This document shows positions 35,596 to 46,600 of a stretch of 64,000 bases of DNA, piece by piece (position 1 is the first letter of the stretch; each line of letters starts with the position of its first letter). The stretch covers positions 2,728,001 through 2,792,000 of the forward strand of contig JARFXM010000011.1 in assembly GCA_029532625.1 (NCBI GenBank). The letters are read 5' to 3'. The notes beneath the pieces were generated by a model. That model ran no database searches, was not told the DNA's origin, and saw only the letters and a program-made list of their open reading frames with translations. Source of the DNA: Lomentospora prolificans (Eukaryota > Ascomycota > Sordariomycetes > Microascales > Microascaceae). The position numbers were made by a program, and so were the translations under genes.

Positions 35596-37070
35596 TCACA
35601 CCTTTACACATTCAATCACCCCTAACCCCTCCCATGGCCCCGTCCCAAAGTCAATCTTGTGTATCATCAAACCTGCTCGCCTCGTCACCAACTCCCATTC
35701 TTCTACTGTCCTTTGCTTACCCCCAAATCCCATCATTGCAAAGTCCAGCGCTGCAGTGGCCAGGCTAGGCGGATTGCTCTTAACCTCTTCCAGGATAAGG
35801 ATTCGGCTATCCTTGTCAGCGGCCTGGGCGATGTGGCTCAAGATGCCTATGGCCACATCATCGCCGTAGTTGTGAAGGCACTTCTTGATCCAATATACCA
35901 TCGCGCCTAGTCATAAAGTCAGTAATCCGTAATCCCATCGCTTTAGCTTGCGGTTACTTGCCTTTTACCGGTTGTTCGGAGTGGAAATCGATGGCTCTCT
36001 TCTGTGTCTCTCGCAGTGCAGGCTCGTCAAGAGATTCAACAAGTTTGATAACTTCGTCTCGGTCTTGAAGCATGCAGCGACTGCTGGGGAGGCCGGGGAA
36101 TTCATTGAGGATGGCAGCAAGACAATGACCTTTGCCACCGCCCACGTCGATGAAAACGAGCTGCTCAGGTTCGGTTTCAGCCTTCTTTACGAGCCAGGTA
36201 AAGTCGTATATTCTCGTTGTTGGCTGCGCCTTCTCTACCACCTCCATACTCTGAAAGAAACGGGAGAGTTGTTCAGGGTCCTGCGCCATCATTTCGTAAA
36301 AGCTTTTCTCAGGCACCCCGTTTGCAAAAGTCACCGGAACATGGTTGATGGTCTGCGGTTCTTTGCGCCCATATTTCTCGAAGTACCTTGGGAGATGTGG
36401 GTACGTGTCGAGGCAGTTTCGGGATCTGGGTTCTTCTAAGTCAGACACTCTTCTTCTGCATGTTATCCTCGCTAGATTATGGGAATCACTCACGAAAGTT
36501 CGTATAGATAACCTCGCGGGTCCTCGTTAACAAAGATGAGTGAGTTTAGAGTATGCAAAATATGATCTGCGCCAGTCTGCTTGAGCATCCCCCCCGCAAC
36601 AAGGACACCGGCAACTCGTCCTACATGCGCAACTTTTAGTAAAGCCATCCACACTCATGTTACGAAGAAAGACACTCACTAAGGAGAACTTCTTGGGTGC
36701 CAACCCTCTCAGCCAGGACGCTATACGCGATTCCCTCCGGCGGGATATGATCGAATGCTTTCCACTCCCAGAACAGTCGAATTGCACCGGTCACAGCCCC
36801 TGAGATTAGGGAATCGACCCACAAATCATCAGGCTCTTGCAAAGTACGTAAAAGCTGGGTCAAGAGGCTGACCACCTTCTGACGGCGAACCCGTTGCTCG
36901 GGCGCAGTCTCTCCAGAACGAGTGGCCGATAGCGCGGAGACTACCGTGGTACTAAATTCATCCATGGTTACCATAGCTGGGTTAGTCAGTTCGAGCTTAG
37001 GTGTCTCGCTGTTGGTGGCGCCCTGGGCCGCGGCTGTAGTTGTGGTTGTGGTCTCTACCATGCTAGACAT
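35596..37070 (-). CDS. SAM-dependent O-methyltransferase
   Basis: The four exons are 37070-36680, 36620-36494, 36425-35962 and 35906-35596, giving 430 residues. An N-terminal helical part (ALSATRSGETAPEQRVRRQK, the winged-helix-like RVAGVLVAGGMLKQTGADHI) is followed by the SAM motif VFIDVGGGKGH near residues 263-273, then KGAMVYWIKKCLHNYGDD, whose His is the usual general base, and ILEEVKSNPPS with GGKQRTVEEWE. This is the plant/fungal class of small-molecule O-methyltransferase that acts on phenolic or polyketide hydroxyls. No polyketide or peptide synthase is nearby, so the substrate is open. The third intron (35907-35961) uses donor GCAAGT instead of GT, the only choice that keeps the conserved PVKGAMVYW join. 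The kelch gene lies upstream on the same strand. Confidence 0.87.
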
Positions 37071-37626
37071 AATACCGGCTTTGATTTCTGTACGGTTCCT
37101 GTCTTGTCCACTAGAGACATGGTCCGATTGCCTGGACGGACTACTTTGTATTTATATCTCGATATCCCTACGGCGCCCTCGGCTCTAGCTCGGCATGAAG
37201 TATTCCCACCCTTCGATTCATCCCTTGCATACAAGCTGCCCGAGCTATGTGCCGTCACAGCGGGTTAGAATTCTCCAGAGTGTTACGCCTTCCAGCATCG
37301 CCTTAGCCCTCAATGCTAGTAGGATGGTTTGAGTGTCTAGCAGTATACTCGCAGCGGCGTACTGCTTACCCTTTCCTAGTAAGTCGCTAATGGATGTGAC
37401 TTGTAGAAGTGAGAGAGGAGGACCGAGAACTCAAGACGTCGGTAGCTGAGAATGCCATCTCATCCAGACGCGGGTTACTGCCTCTCCCTTGCATACGCGA
37501 GCCTATTTGAGCGCGGCGTTCTGGTGCATACATAACAATCACGTTTCTTGTGTGGTTTACCCAGTGTGGGGTTTTCCGCTTCATTGCACGTAGCAGGGCG
37601 ACGACACCACCTCGATCAGGCATCCT
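37071..37626. promoter_or_regulatory. Upstream region of the O-methyltransferase gene
   Basis: This 556-bp space lies between two genes on the minus strand. It contains one copy (37528-37546) of a 19-bp word found again at 44653. No gene. Confidence 0.45.
37528..37546. repeat. First copy of a 19-bp exact repeat
   Basis: ATACATAACAATCACGTTT occurs here and at 44653-44671 in the same orientation. The flanking sequences do not match. Confidence 0.6.
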
Positions 37627-38607
37627 TTAGGGGATATAGACATCAAAGACGTCTGTCGCACCAACTCCTTGAACTATTCCACCTCCAGGAATGTAAATCC
37701 TGTCCCACACAGCAGCAGCCGAGGTACCATGCCTCGGCAGGTCCATAGGCTCCAGGGCCTCCCATTCGTCCTTTTCCACATCGTACACTTCGACGTTATT
37801 GAACACGCCGTTTGTGCCTTCTTCAGGGTTCCCTTCACCCCCGAATACGTAAATGCGCTCCTCGATAGCGGCAACCGATATGCCGCCGCGTGCGGTTGGC
37901 ATCCTAGCTTCACTTGTTGTCCAGCCCGCCTCTAGATCCTCCAAGTCTAGGATAAATACCGTATCCCTAACATTCTCAAGACCGGAATTCCTGCCTCCTA
38001 TCACATACATCTTTCCGTTGATGATTGCTCCTCCTCCATGATCCCTCGGTGCGGGGATCTTGCTCGCCGCCTCCGGGACCGTGATCCACTCTCCGTCCTC
38101 GAGATCGAAGATGCTCACGTCCACCATTGAGGTTCGCGCTCCAGGAATGCCTCCAGCGAGATATATTTTGTTGTCGTAGGTGCCAACGATGCAGCTTCCC
38201 CTCTGAAGCCCTTTTGGGAGGCCTTGCAATTCCTCCCACTCGCCGGTCTCAAGATCGTACGCAAAGGTATTCGGGACTGCGGGCCAACCGCTCTCGCCGC
38301 TCAAGCCACCAAGAACGTAGATTCTTCCGTCAATTCCGATGGCATTGGGGTGGTTCAGCGGGATAGGAAGCGGGGCCGCCTGGCTCCAGGAGTCGGCAGT
38401 GATGTTGTACAGGAGGACGTTGTCTGTTGTGGTACCGCCCTCGACGAGGCCCCCGACTACGGCGAGTAGGGAGTCGGTGAGGACAACCGTGGTGTGTTCT
38501 TGCAGGGTACCCCCGACGGGTACGGAAGCAAGGGATTCCCATGTTTGCGCTGATGCGCTGGCAGTGAAGCTGGCGACTGCTAGGAAGAGGAGCTTTAAGA
38601 CAACCAT
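37627..38607 (-). CDS. Secreted kelch-repeat beta-propeller protein
   Basis: A single exon encodes 326 residues. The start MVVLKLLFLAVASFTASASA is a signal peptide. The mature part consists of repeated kelch blades with double Gly and spaced Tyr/Trp: LLAVVGGLVEGG, RIYVLGGLSGESG, KIYLAGGIPGARTS, KMYVIGGRNSG, RIYVFGGEGNPEEG and RIYIPGGGIVQG, each preceded by a V-DSW or L-GEW type strand. Six blades give a closed propeller. There is no Cu-radical Tyr-Cys signature of galactose oxidase that I can see, so a binding role or unknown activity is more likely than oxidation. A TATA box lies about 65 bp upstream. The single-exon structure contrasts with its intron-rich neighbours. Confidence 0.88.
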   Translation of the reverse strand: MVVLKLLFLAVASFTASASAQTWESLASVPVGGTLQEHTTVVLTDSLLAVVGGLVEGGTTTDNVLLYNITADSWSQAAPLPIPLNHPNAIGIDGRIYVLGGLSGESGWPAVPNTFAYDLETGEWEELQGLPKGLQRGSCIVGTYDNKIYLAGGIPGARTSMVDVSIFDLEDGEWITVPEAASKIPAPRDHGGGAIINGKMYVIGGRNSGLENVRDTVFILDLEDLEAGWTTSEARMPTARGGISVAAIEERIYVFGGEGNPEEGTNGVFNNVEVYDVEKDEWEALEPMDLPRHGTSAAAVWDRIYIPGGGIVQGVGATDVFDVYIP

Positions 38608-39875
38608 TGTTGGAAGAAGTTGAGAGGTTTATTGACAGGGGCCGGAATACGATTTCTAATATTTCAGCCTATTTATAGGCTTTTGGATATCGGAGAGGTC
38701 TACGGTCAGCGATTTGGAAGTGGGGAGAAGAAGGGGGAGGAGAATTAATGTTGCTTTTGCCGCGGCCAAAGCTTCCAAATTGGACAGGCAGCGTCCACTC
38801 TGACGTGATTCAGCACATCTACTCTTGGCATGCGGGAGAGAAACATATCACGGAGGAATATGATCAAAAGCTTCGTAGTGTCCGGATGATATCAGGGCGG
38901 TTATATATACTCGGTGTAGAAAGTCGGTCTTGGCGCGGAAGACGTACCGAAGCGCACTTGTATATTAGTATCCAAGGCGAGTCCTTCCTTTGTTGGAATG
39001 TGTGATAGACGGTATTGTTGAGTTTGATTTAGGAGACTGGTGCCATGTCGTTTGTCTGCCACATTCATTCAATTTCTTCGTCCATATTAGGGGATCAGCT
39101 TCGGCAATCTAGAGCGAACCTTGAAACTTGTAGGCACTGTAAGCACTGCCATCGATTAAGAGTTGGACACTGAGGATTGGCTGGTAATTAACTTCAAAGA
39201 GGATAGGGAAGGTCTATTATCTTCTACTCTAGTCCTTTTAGATATGAGATACCTTCTTTTGGAGCCATACGCGCGGCTATTGTCGTCTTGTTCAACCGCC
39301 ACGGTGTGACGTCCGTGGCGCGGTTCGAGGCGGAGCTGCGATGATTGACACGGATATATTTAAGATCCAAGGATGGCGAAATGGAGGAAGAGAAGAGGCT
39401 CTAAATCGCCCCTACAGAGATATCTATATAATACAGGATCTGTTTGTCCAGAGGGAAGGCGCGATGCGCGATGTTCCAGTGACTCGCACACGTGACGACA
39501 GCCATCGCGACGACGGCAACGATAGCCGCGGCGGCGATGGATATCGTCACAACCGGTCTTTAACGAGGGAACAATGGCCTTTATAAGAATGGTGGTCCGG
39601 AAAGTTTGTGTAATACTAAACGCAATGCATTGCCACCGCCCTAATTTCAAACGCATCTATCTCATTCACTATCCGCCATGAGCGAGATCATTCACCGTCT
39701 ATTTAAGAGTCTGCTAAGACAGGCTATCAGGGTTCCAAATAGTCAGTAATAACGGCTCCGCAAGCAACAGGCTTCAAACATTGAAGCTACAAGAGTAACA
39801 CCAACGCCATAATTGGCAGTCTCAACGCCAAAGTTTGAAACCGAATTCCAGGTCAGTCACAAGCGTCTTTAGGAC
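38608..39875. promoter_or_regulatory. Intergenic region upstream of the kelch gene
   Basis: This 1.27-kb space has divergent genes on each side. It is AT-richer between 38830 and 39260. No gene is supported apart from the promoters. Confidence 0.4.
38671..38680 (-). promoter_or_regulatory. TATA box of the kelch gene
   Basis: On the minus strand GCCTATAAAT lies about 65 bp upstream of the start codon at 38607. Confidence 0.55.
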
Positions 39876-40555
39876 ATGCCCACTCACGCCGAGCTCATAC
39901 GGGCCAACACCTACAATACGTTGACCCGTCTTGATAGAGTTGCAACCGAGTTGGAATTGCGACTTACTTCGAGTATGGATGCCGAGACAGCAACTAGCAT
40001 CAATAGCTCCATCGAGGCGATCAAGATCAACATGTCCTCCGAATGAGCCCCCGAAGAGCGACTTGACAATGATATCGCCCAGGTACTCAGGCTAGTCGTC
40101 AAGCGGCTTGAGGAGATGGCGCTAAAGTCATCTAAATGTAAGACCAAGTTCCATTGCGAGTGCCGTCTGCCATTGCATCAGATCGAGGATCCCGGAACAA
40201 CGCCGTGTACGACGTCTGCGACCTAGCTCTGCGAAGGTCTTTTGGCAGGTATGTCCTCGAACCACCCGATACTACCGCTGCCCAAACATATCGCAATATT
40301 GGCAACTTTTTCAAAACCTTCATTCAAGCCGAGCCTCGAACTCTTGCTGAGTTCAGGGTCCGCTGGGTCCAGATGCAACGTGATGCCTACTTTAGAGGTC
40401 AGCTCGCAGGCGAGTACAGGAAATTGAAGGCTGCAGCCGACGAGAAAGCTGAGGAGCGATATCACACGAAAACCTCTCAGTTCCATTCTGGTCCGTTGAA
40501 GAGATCTGCCACCGGCCTCCTAAAGAGTCTGAAGCCCAAGAATGATGGCGGTTAG
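39876..40555 (+). pseudogene. Coiled-coil gene interrupted by an in-frame TGA
   Basis: Two stretches join in frame through a 44-bp intron (40138-40181, donor GTAAGA, acceptor ATCAG): 39876-40137 and 40182-40555. The product would be 211 residues with one stop, TGA at 40044-40046, after INMSSE. The part before the stop is helical and polar (LTRLDRVATELELRLTS), as is the part after it (ERLDNDIAQVLRLVVKRLEE). The second exon ends with RRSFGRYVLEPPD, FRVRWVQMQRDAYF and a basic tail. Open frames on both sides of the stop, and the intron that joins them, suggest a recently damaged gene, or a stop that is read through or a sequencing error. I do not recognise the family. Confidence 0.55.
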
Positions 40556-41789
40556 GAGAATTATTAAATGTTGGACAGCAGGCTGGCCTACTCACGGCTG
40601 TCGCCAGCGCCGCTTATATATCTACTGATATGGCTGACTTGATTTTTCAATCTTTCTTTGTTCTAGGCTGCCTTAAAGCAGCCGCTTTCAACAAGGCCTA
40701 TCTGCCAGGTAACTGTGCCCAATAGGCTCATCGGTCATGAAATGATGAATAGCCGGAAGATAAATAAAAAGCCCTGTTACTGTTTACACTAGGGCGCCTT
40801 AAAAAGGAGACCATGTCTCTCCTTTCATTATTTTATGATCAACCGTAACCTCCATTGCGTATTGCGTAATTTTACTCTTCACGCCTGAGATGACGGCTAG
40901 GCTGTGGTATCCATTGGAGATGTCCTGCCGGGCCTAGCGATATCGCATACTGTTCGCGTGCAGATATTCGGACGACGACGGAGACTAGAGAGGCGGGGCG
41001 ATGCCAAGGTGTGGTTCTTGGCCTGTCAACTAATATCGTCTCCTTTTTTTTTTTAAGCTTTTGATATGGGTCTCGAAGTGTTGTGCAAATTGATCATCCC
41101 AGTCGGATTTTCTGACTACCCTGCTTCCCCACTGTCCCCGTTCGAGGTGGAACCCCGGGATGGTGGTTGCACTGGCTGAGATGTTGCGCGAGAGCGTCTC
41201 TGAAAACGGACGCTTCCCCGGCCCGAAGCCAAAAACCCTTGCAGCGGTTGGGCACCCCGGCCTGATTCGGAGACATGCCCCCAACACGCAGCAACTGTCA
41301 GGGTCGTCAATCATTTCCTTTCGGGAAAATTCTTTTTCTTTTCTTCTCGCAGGGCTCCCCTTCCTGGTATGTTGCGTGCTCTGACCTTGTGGCACGGAAG
41401 CATAAAGCCGGGAGAGCAGGGGGCCAAATTGCTTGCTTCTTCTGACATCCGTACCTGGCTGCCTCGACGGAGAGACAGCGAAACCGTTGGCAAAGACATG
41501 ACTCGTTTTGCAGCTAGGAGATCTCTTGATCCATGATGGAGAACAATGCCAGGGCTGAGAAATAAGCAAATATCCATATATTGATAGCTGAAGCTACTAT
41601 TTTAGAAGCTTAGATTCAATGATTCGAAAAGCCGCGCCATACCCAAGTGCTAGCCGAGGGCCTCAGGGGGCTAAAAAGTAGGCTGATCATCTATAGGGCA
41701 GACGAAAAAGAAAAGATCCTTTTGGAAAATATCTATGTATGGATTTAAGAGTACGACGAACAGGGCAAGGAGCCAAAAATCAAATCCTA
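40556..41789. other. Intergenic stretch before the tRNA
   Basis: This is 1.2 kb without a supported gene. The longest ORF (41030-41569, minus, 179 codons) has no recognisable domain and a biased composition. The T-run pol III terminator of the tRNA lies at its right edge. Confidence 0.4.
41775..41779 (-). terminator. RNA polymerase III T-run terminator
   Basis: Five T on the minus strand lie 11-15 nt past the 3' end of the tRNA, where pol III stops. Confidence 0.6.
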
Positions 41790-41870
41790 CTCCCATACCC
41801 GGGTTCGAACCGGGGTCAAGGCCTGACCCAAAGTGAGAGGGCCCTATGCTAACCACTACACCATATGGGA
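41790..41870 (-). tRNA. tRNA-Glu: tRNA-Glu (CTC), probably with a 9-nt intron
   Basis: The minus strand begins TCCCATATGGTGTAGTGGTT and ends TATGGGAG, forming a 7-bp acceptor stem with discriminator G. The A box TGGTGTAGTGG and the B box GGTTCGAACCC are canonical, and the T arm CCCGG/CCGGG pairs fully. The anticodon loop reads CTCTCA, so the anticodon is CTC. The anticodon stem closes (GGGCC with GGCCT, one G-T pair) only if nine extra nt, CTTTGGGTC, lie after position 37, the normal place for a nuclear tRNA intron. Confidence 0.85.
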
Positions 41871-42259
41871 TTGATTGCTTATTAGGAGGAGAAGTGCTTC
41901 ACTCCTGCCCATGAACGATCAGTTGTTGTTTGGCCCAGGTTGGTTGTGTGTTATGAGATCGTGCCTTCCTCTGGATGGCTTTGGTTGCTGCTTCCTGGAA
42001 AGTGTGAGCAGAGATGACGAGATGACGAGATGACGAGATGAGAGAGCTAGAGGCAAAACCACCACGAGGTCCTTCCTTAGTTAAAGAGATGGAGTGGATA
42101 AATCATGGCAGGAAGGGCACAAGAACTAGTAGATAACCTTTTCTTTTATACATGTATCATCAGTGAAGGTAAACTTTTGATTCGTTTTATCATGACCATA
42201 ATACAAAGAAAGACCAAACCCAGCCTATACATAGAACCCACAAGCAATCTCACCGCCTT
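41871..42259. other. Short intergenic space with a minisatellite
   Basis: This 389-bp space lies between the tRNA and the 3' end of the rhodopsin-domain gene. It holds about four copies of ATGACGAG at 42012-42041 and otherwise nothing I can name. Confidence 0.5.
42012..42041. repeat. 8-bp tandem repeat (ATGACGAG)n
   Basis: Nearly perfect units of ATGACGAG are repeated three to four times just upstream of the tRNA. Confidence 0.8.
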
Positions 42260-43641
42260 CTACATCCACGGCCGCGCCTTTGCCTTCCTCTGCCGCCCAA
42301 TATCTGCTTCATCAGGTTCCGGACCGGTGTGAACAGTGAACTCGATATCTCGGCGGATACCCCGCTCAGGAGAGTTATTCTTGCTCGCTTCGATGTCCGA
42401 GAGCTCAATTGTCCTCTGAGATACAATAGCACCGGTGCTCTTGTGGGAGCTACCATCAAAGGTATCCTCGTTGCCGCTCCGGAGGTACCCGTTCTTGGAC
42501 GAGTTGAAGGGCCGAGATCCGTTCTTCCCAGTGCTGCGGCCACCACTTCTGTAACCGCTCTCAAGACGGCTCCTGAGACCGAGGCGGAAGGAGACGAGCC
42601 GGACTAGAGGCTGGAGTGCTGGGAAGCATGCCACCCAGAGGCCGACGTGGCCTTCGATATCGGTCCAGAACGCAATTGTTGACATCTTGTAGGTCGTATC
42701 GATAGCGAAATCGGTATTTACCATAATGGCAAGTCGAACAATCCCGGTGATGACGGCAAAGAGGCCGATGCAAAAGATGAGAATGACCCGAATAGTCTTG
42801 GCCGACCAAATCATCTTGGAATGCACTACCCAAATGGGGAGGGCGAACAGGCAAAAGTCGACGGCGATGCCAAAGCTTGCATGAGTCCACATCATAATGG
42901 CCTCGGCGTCCTTAGAAATACAGTCGCCACTGCCAGGGGGGAGCCAGAGGACCTTGATATCTTTGCACTCGAGAAGGCGGAACAAGAACGCTGCGAGCGT
43001 TTTGAGAATAATGACAACACCCACGCCGTATACCATGCGCTTATATAATTCTGTACGAGTTGGTCTTAGAAAATGTCACGCGTAGCTCGAAGGAGATGGA
43101 AGTCTTACTGTCATTGCTCATCCGGAGGAGAAAGGCGACGATAGCTATTCGAGTCAAGCCGACGACCCAGAAGTACATCAAGTGTTGGGTTGTAAGTGCC
43201 TGCAGAAGTCAGCGACCGGGTTTTGCAAAACGATAGCTTGTGACTGACCTCGAAAAACTTCGGAATGAAGTACCCGGGCACGAATTCCATATGAGTACCC
43301 GAGCCAAACCCAACAGCTAAGGAGTGTTAGTCCAGACCATGGTAGGCAACTTACACGCGCAGAGCCAACGTACCTCGAACCTCCATCGATGAGAAGGCTA
43401 CCAACGCAGCATAGGCTATGAAGCCAAATACGTCATCCAGTCCAAGGCCCTTTACGATGAAGGCGCGAGTGCCAAGCCGCAAAATAATGAAGAACGTCGA
43501 GAAGGCGATCAGAGTGATGTTGAGATCCCGCTGGAGATAACCCTTATAGTCGGGCGTCGAGCTGAAATCGAAGTCCAATGGGGGAGCACCCGCCGTTGTG
43601 TTGCCTGCCGAGCCGCTGGAAGCGTCCTGCGCCGCCGACAT
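42260..43641 (-). CDS. Seven-helix fungal rhodopsin-domain membrane protein
   Basis: The four exons are 43641-43374, 43316-43249, 43199-43109 and 43050-42260, giving 405 residues. Seven hydrophobic helices are visible, from ITLIAFSTFFIILRLGTRAF through FGFIAYAALVAF, LMYFWVVGLTRIAIVAFLL, VYGVGVVIILKTLAAFLF, FGIAVDFCLFALPIWVV, VILIFCIGLFAVITGIV to a last one near the conserved AFWTDIEGHVGLWVACFPAL. The AxWTxxE...VACxPxL block marks the fungal rhodopsin-domain family that includes PTH11-like receptors. No CFEM Cys-rich domain precedes it. The cytoplasmic tail (about 120 residues) is rich in Ser, Gly and charged residues. The ligand is unknown; several family members sense surfaces or nutrients. 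The first intron has donor GTACGT, and exons 2 and 3 are 68 and 91 nt. Confidence 0.88.
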
Positions 43642-46600
43642 GTTTGCTACCGATCTTTGATGCTTGCCTTTGGTGTAAGTCGATAGACCGGAGCGCAGAG
43701 GAAGGACGGTTCCAAACAGCAATGGAGAAGTGTGGGACACGGCATCTGGGGCATCGTCTTTTTGATATACACTCCGCTCAAGCGGCAGACTAAACGAAAA
43801 GTGTCCGAAACTTAGCTGGCCATCAGCGAGTTTCTGCATCTACCCCCAAATCTCGTACAAAGGGCAGACATCTCAAGGAACACCCCTTCGACCCAGCCCA
43901 GGTACACACACCTCGACCTTGGTTGCACTTTGCTTTTCCCCTGTTCCTCGCTTCCGGCCAAGATCCAGGGCAGGATCCACAAGATGTAGCATCGAGACCT
44001 CTGGTTGGCTCACCTACTGTTTCGGTCCACCACATTGCGCATGGAAGCTTCCCCCCGAGCGTGAGGTACAGGGTAGCTCCCTGCCATCGCCTTCGGCTCA
44101 AAAACAGAAAAAGTGACGCATCAGACAGGACAAGGGCTGCCACTGACCAGGCCTTCCTGGTTCTACAGTGGCTCCACCATTAACGGATACTGATTAATAC
44201 ATTCAAGACTTCGCCAGCCACTCCGCTGAAGATACACCCAATTGCCGTTCGTCTCCCAGCAGGTTCGAGTACCACTCGACTTGACTTGACTTGTCGGCCA
44301 GTTTAAAGGCAAGTGGTTTGTGAAGCGAAAATTCATTGTCATTCTGGCCAACAGCAGAGAAACGGAACAACAATACGAGCGTTTATCTCCAAGCGCGATA
44401 TTAACAGCTTCACGACCCGGCACATATCGGTGAGCATGTAGCCAGCAATAATAATACCTGCCTAAACCGAAGGAGGGCCTTTTGATCCTGGGAGGGGGAC
44501 ACTGGTGCTCAAAGCTACACTGCTACTCCATTCACTGCACCACTCCTCGGTGCTCCCGGCAAACTCACCCTTGACGGCGGGCGCCGGATGTTTGTCCACT
44601 GACTGGGCATCGACAGCCAAGGGAGGGGCAACAGCATCTCGCCTCGGGCTGAATACATAACAATCACGTTTAGGAAGTGATCGTCACGCGCTCGAGAGCT
44701 TAAAAACGGGATCAAAAGAAATGCGGGGTGTCAAGGCGGACGCTCAATGGCAAACCAAGGCCAGGAACGGGAGAACGACGCCACAAAGAAGCCCTCAAGA
44801 ATCTAACAAGAACACTTCGCAGGAAACGCCATTTTCGCGAAGAACGGTCCGCTGAGCTAGGCGAAAATTAGGCTTGTCAGTCAGACGCAAAGTCAGGTAC
44901 GCTATCTCCGGGTGAAGCGGGACGGCTCTCCTCGAATTGGTTTCTCGAAGCAAAGGAGGTTACGATGAAGCGGCCCTCAGACCTCTGGCTTCAACCTTGG
45001 TGTGGAGGAGAAATATGAGTTGCTGGAGAGCGTCCAGAGCAAAAACGGAGATGGTGTACGAAATGAGTGGGTCTAGGGAGTACGATTCGGTGGAGGAGGA
45101 GAGACACAGTGTGTCCTAAAACTTTCTTTCGTCGCGCAGGATTTCATTTACTTAAGCTATGGCCACTGTGGGCGGCGAGGAAGAGCATGTAGCAAACCTC
45201 AGAAGCGACTAACTTCACCCTAAAAGCTCGAAGCTCATGCGTCAATATCGGCTAGACCAGTTCGGTTCGTCTTGCGAATCGAGTGGAGGCACCTGAAGCG
45301 ACCGTCGCCCGCCCATGAGAGATATCTTTTCCCCAAAATCCTGCGAGCTGAAAGAACGAGCTAAGGCCAACTAAAAACCAACAAAGACAGGTCCTCATAA
45401 TTCTACCTGCAGCCAAAATAGAGGAAGAAGGAAAACCCCCACGCGCGAAGCCTGAGTAGGCAAGGCCAGGTTCGATCTCTTATTCCTAGAGGTAGTGTTA
45501 AGAGGCACAAATGGCCACATGCGGAGTCAATCAAAATCCCTTCCTATCTGCCCCAAACCAGTTAGAGCAGGAGCTGAAAGAGGGGAGACCAGGATGGGCA
45601 GCACAAGCCCAAAGGGTTGTTTCTGTCAAAGGGGGGTTTCGGACAGTTTGCTAATTTGGGGGCGGGAAAGTGGAATCCTGAGCTGCTCATTCTTGGGTAA
45701 TGCTACAGTTGGGTCACAGTGCATGGGGCTGCAGAGGCGTGATTTATATTCCAGCAAACAGACTTGGAAGCAGAGGAGTGCATAAACTCTTCACATTCCA
45801 TTGTTGGGCTTGAAAGCTTGAGGGGGATCCGCTGGGCTGGTACGAAATGTGTTCTTCGGATCCATGAAATGCGAGGAAGAAGCTTATCTCGGTAATTGAC
45901 CTGGATAAGCTCTTCGGCCGAGGGGCTTGTTCGTTCTCTCACTTCTCAACTTTTCACTCGACCCCCTTTCCACGTGCATGAAGATATCGGTTCGAATGGG
46001 GGTTGGACACTACGAGATCGGTGTTATCTTGGACGCCACCCACATGCCTCGGCACACGGCACATATCAGGGAAATCCTGGCCTTAAAAAGGCTGGTCATT
46101 CAAGTTGGGTTTGAAGGTCTTTGAACGCTACGTTCTCGTTGTAAGGTCGCCGATGCAGGGAATAAGCGCTCTGAGCTCCAAAGGCCACTCTACGTGAGAC
46201 CGCACAGGCCGTCGGCAAACCTTCTGGTTGCGGCGCGACAGGGCAAAAGAAGGAAAAAAGAAGATGACGAAGGAGAAGGAGGAGGAGCAACGACTTCTCC
46301 GCACGAAGATCAAGTCCAATTTGGACTTTAGATTGCGATTGCTTGCAGGATTACAGACCGCACATGCACGGATACCCCGTCTCCTTGCCACATGGCCAGC
46401 TCTTCAGATCGGAAATGTCGACCTGTCCAAGTAGCCCACCTGCCGTTGGAAGGATCTGCTCGAGACGGAAAGAACATCGATGAAGCCAATGCTCATCCCT
46501 CCATCTCATGCCATCCTTGTGTTATCGCCCATACGTGAGCCTGTCAGCGTCAGCGTTGGCAGAGTCAAAGGCGCGACCCTGCTCCGTCCCCACTCGTGTG

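Noticed and set aside
41030..41569. 179-codon ORF on the minus strand
   Set aside because: No recognisable domain, Ser/Arg-biased mixed composition, no intron partners; likely chance.
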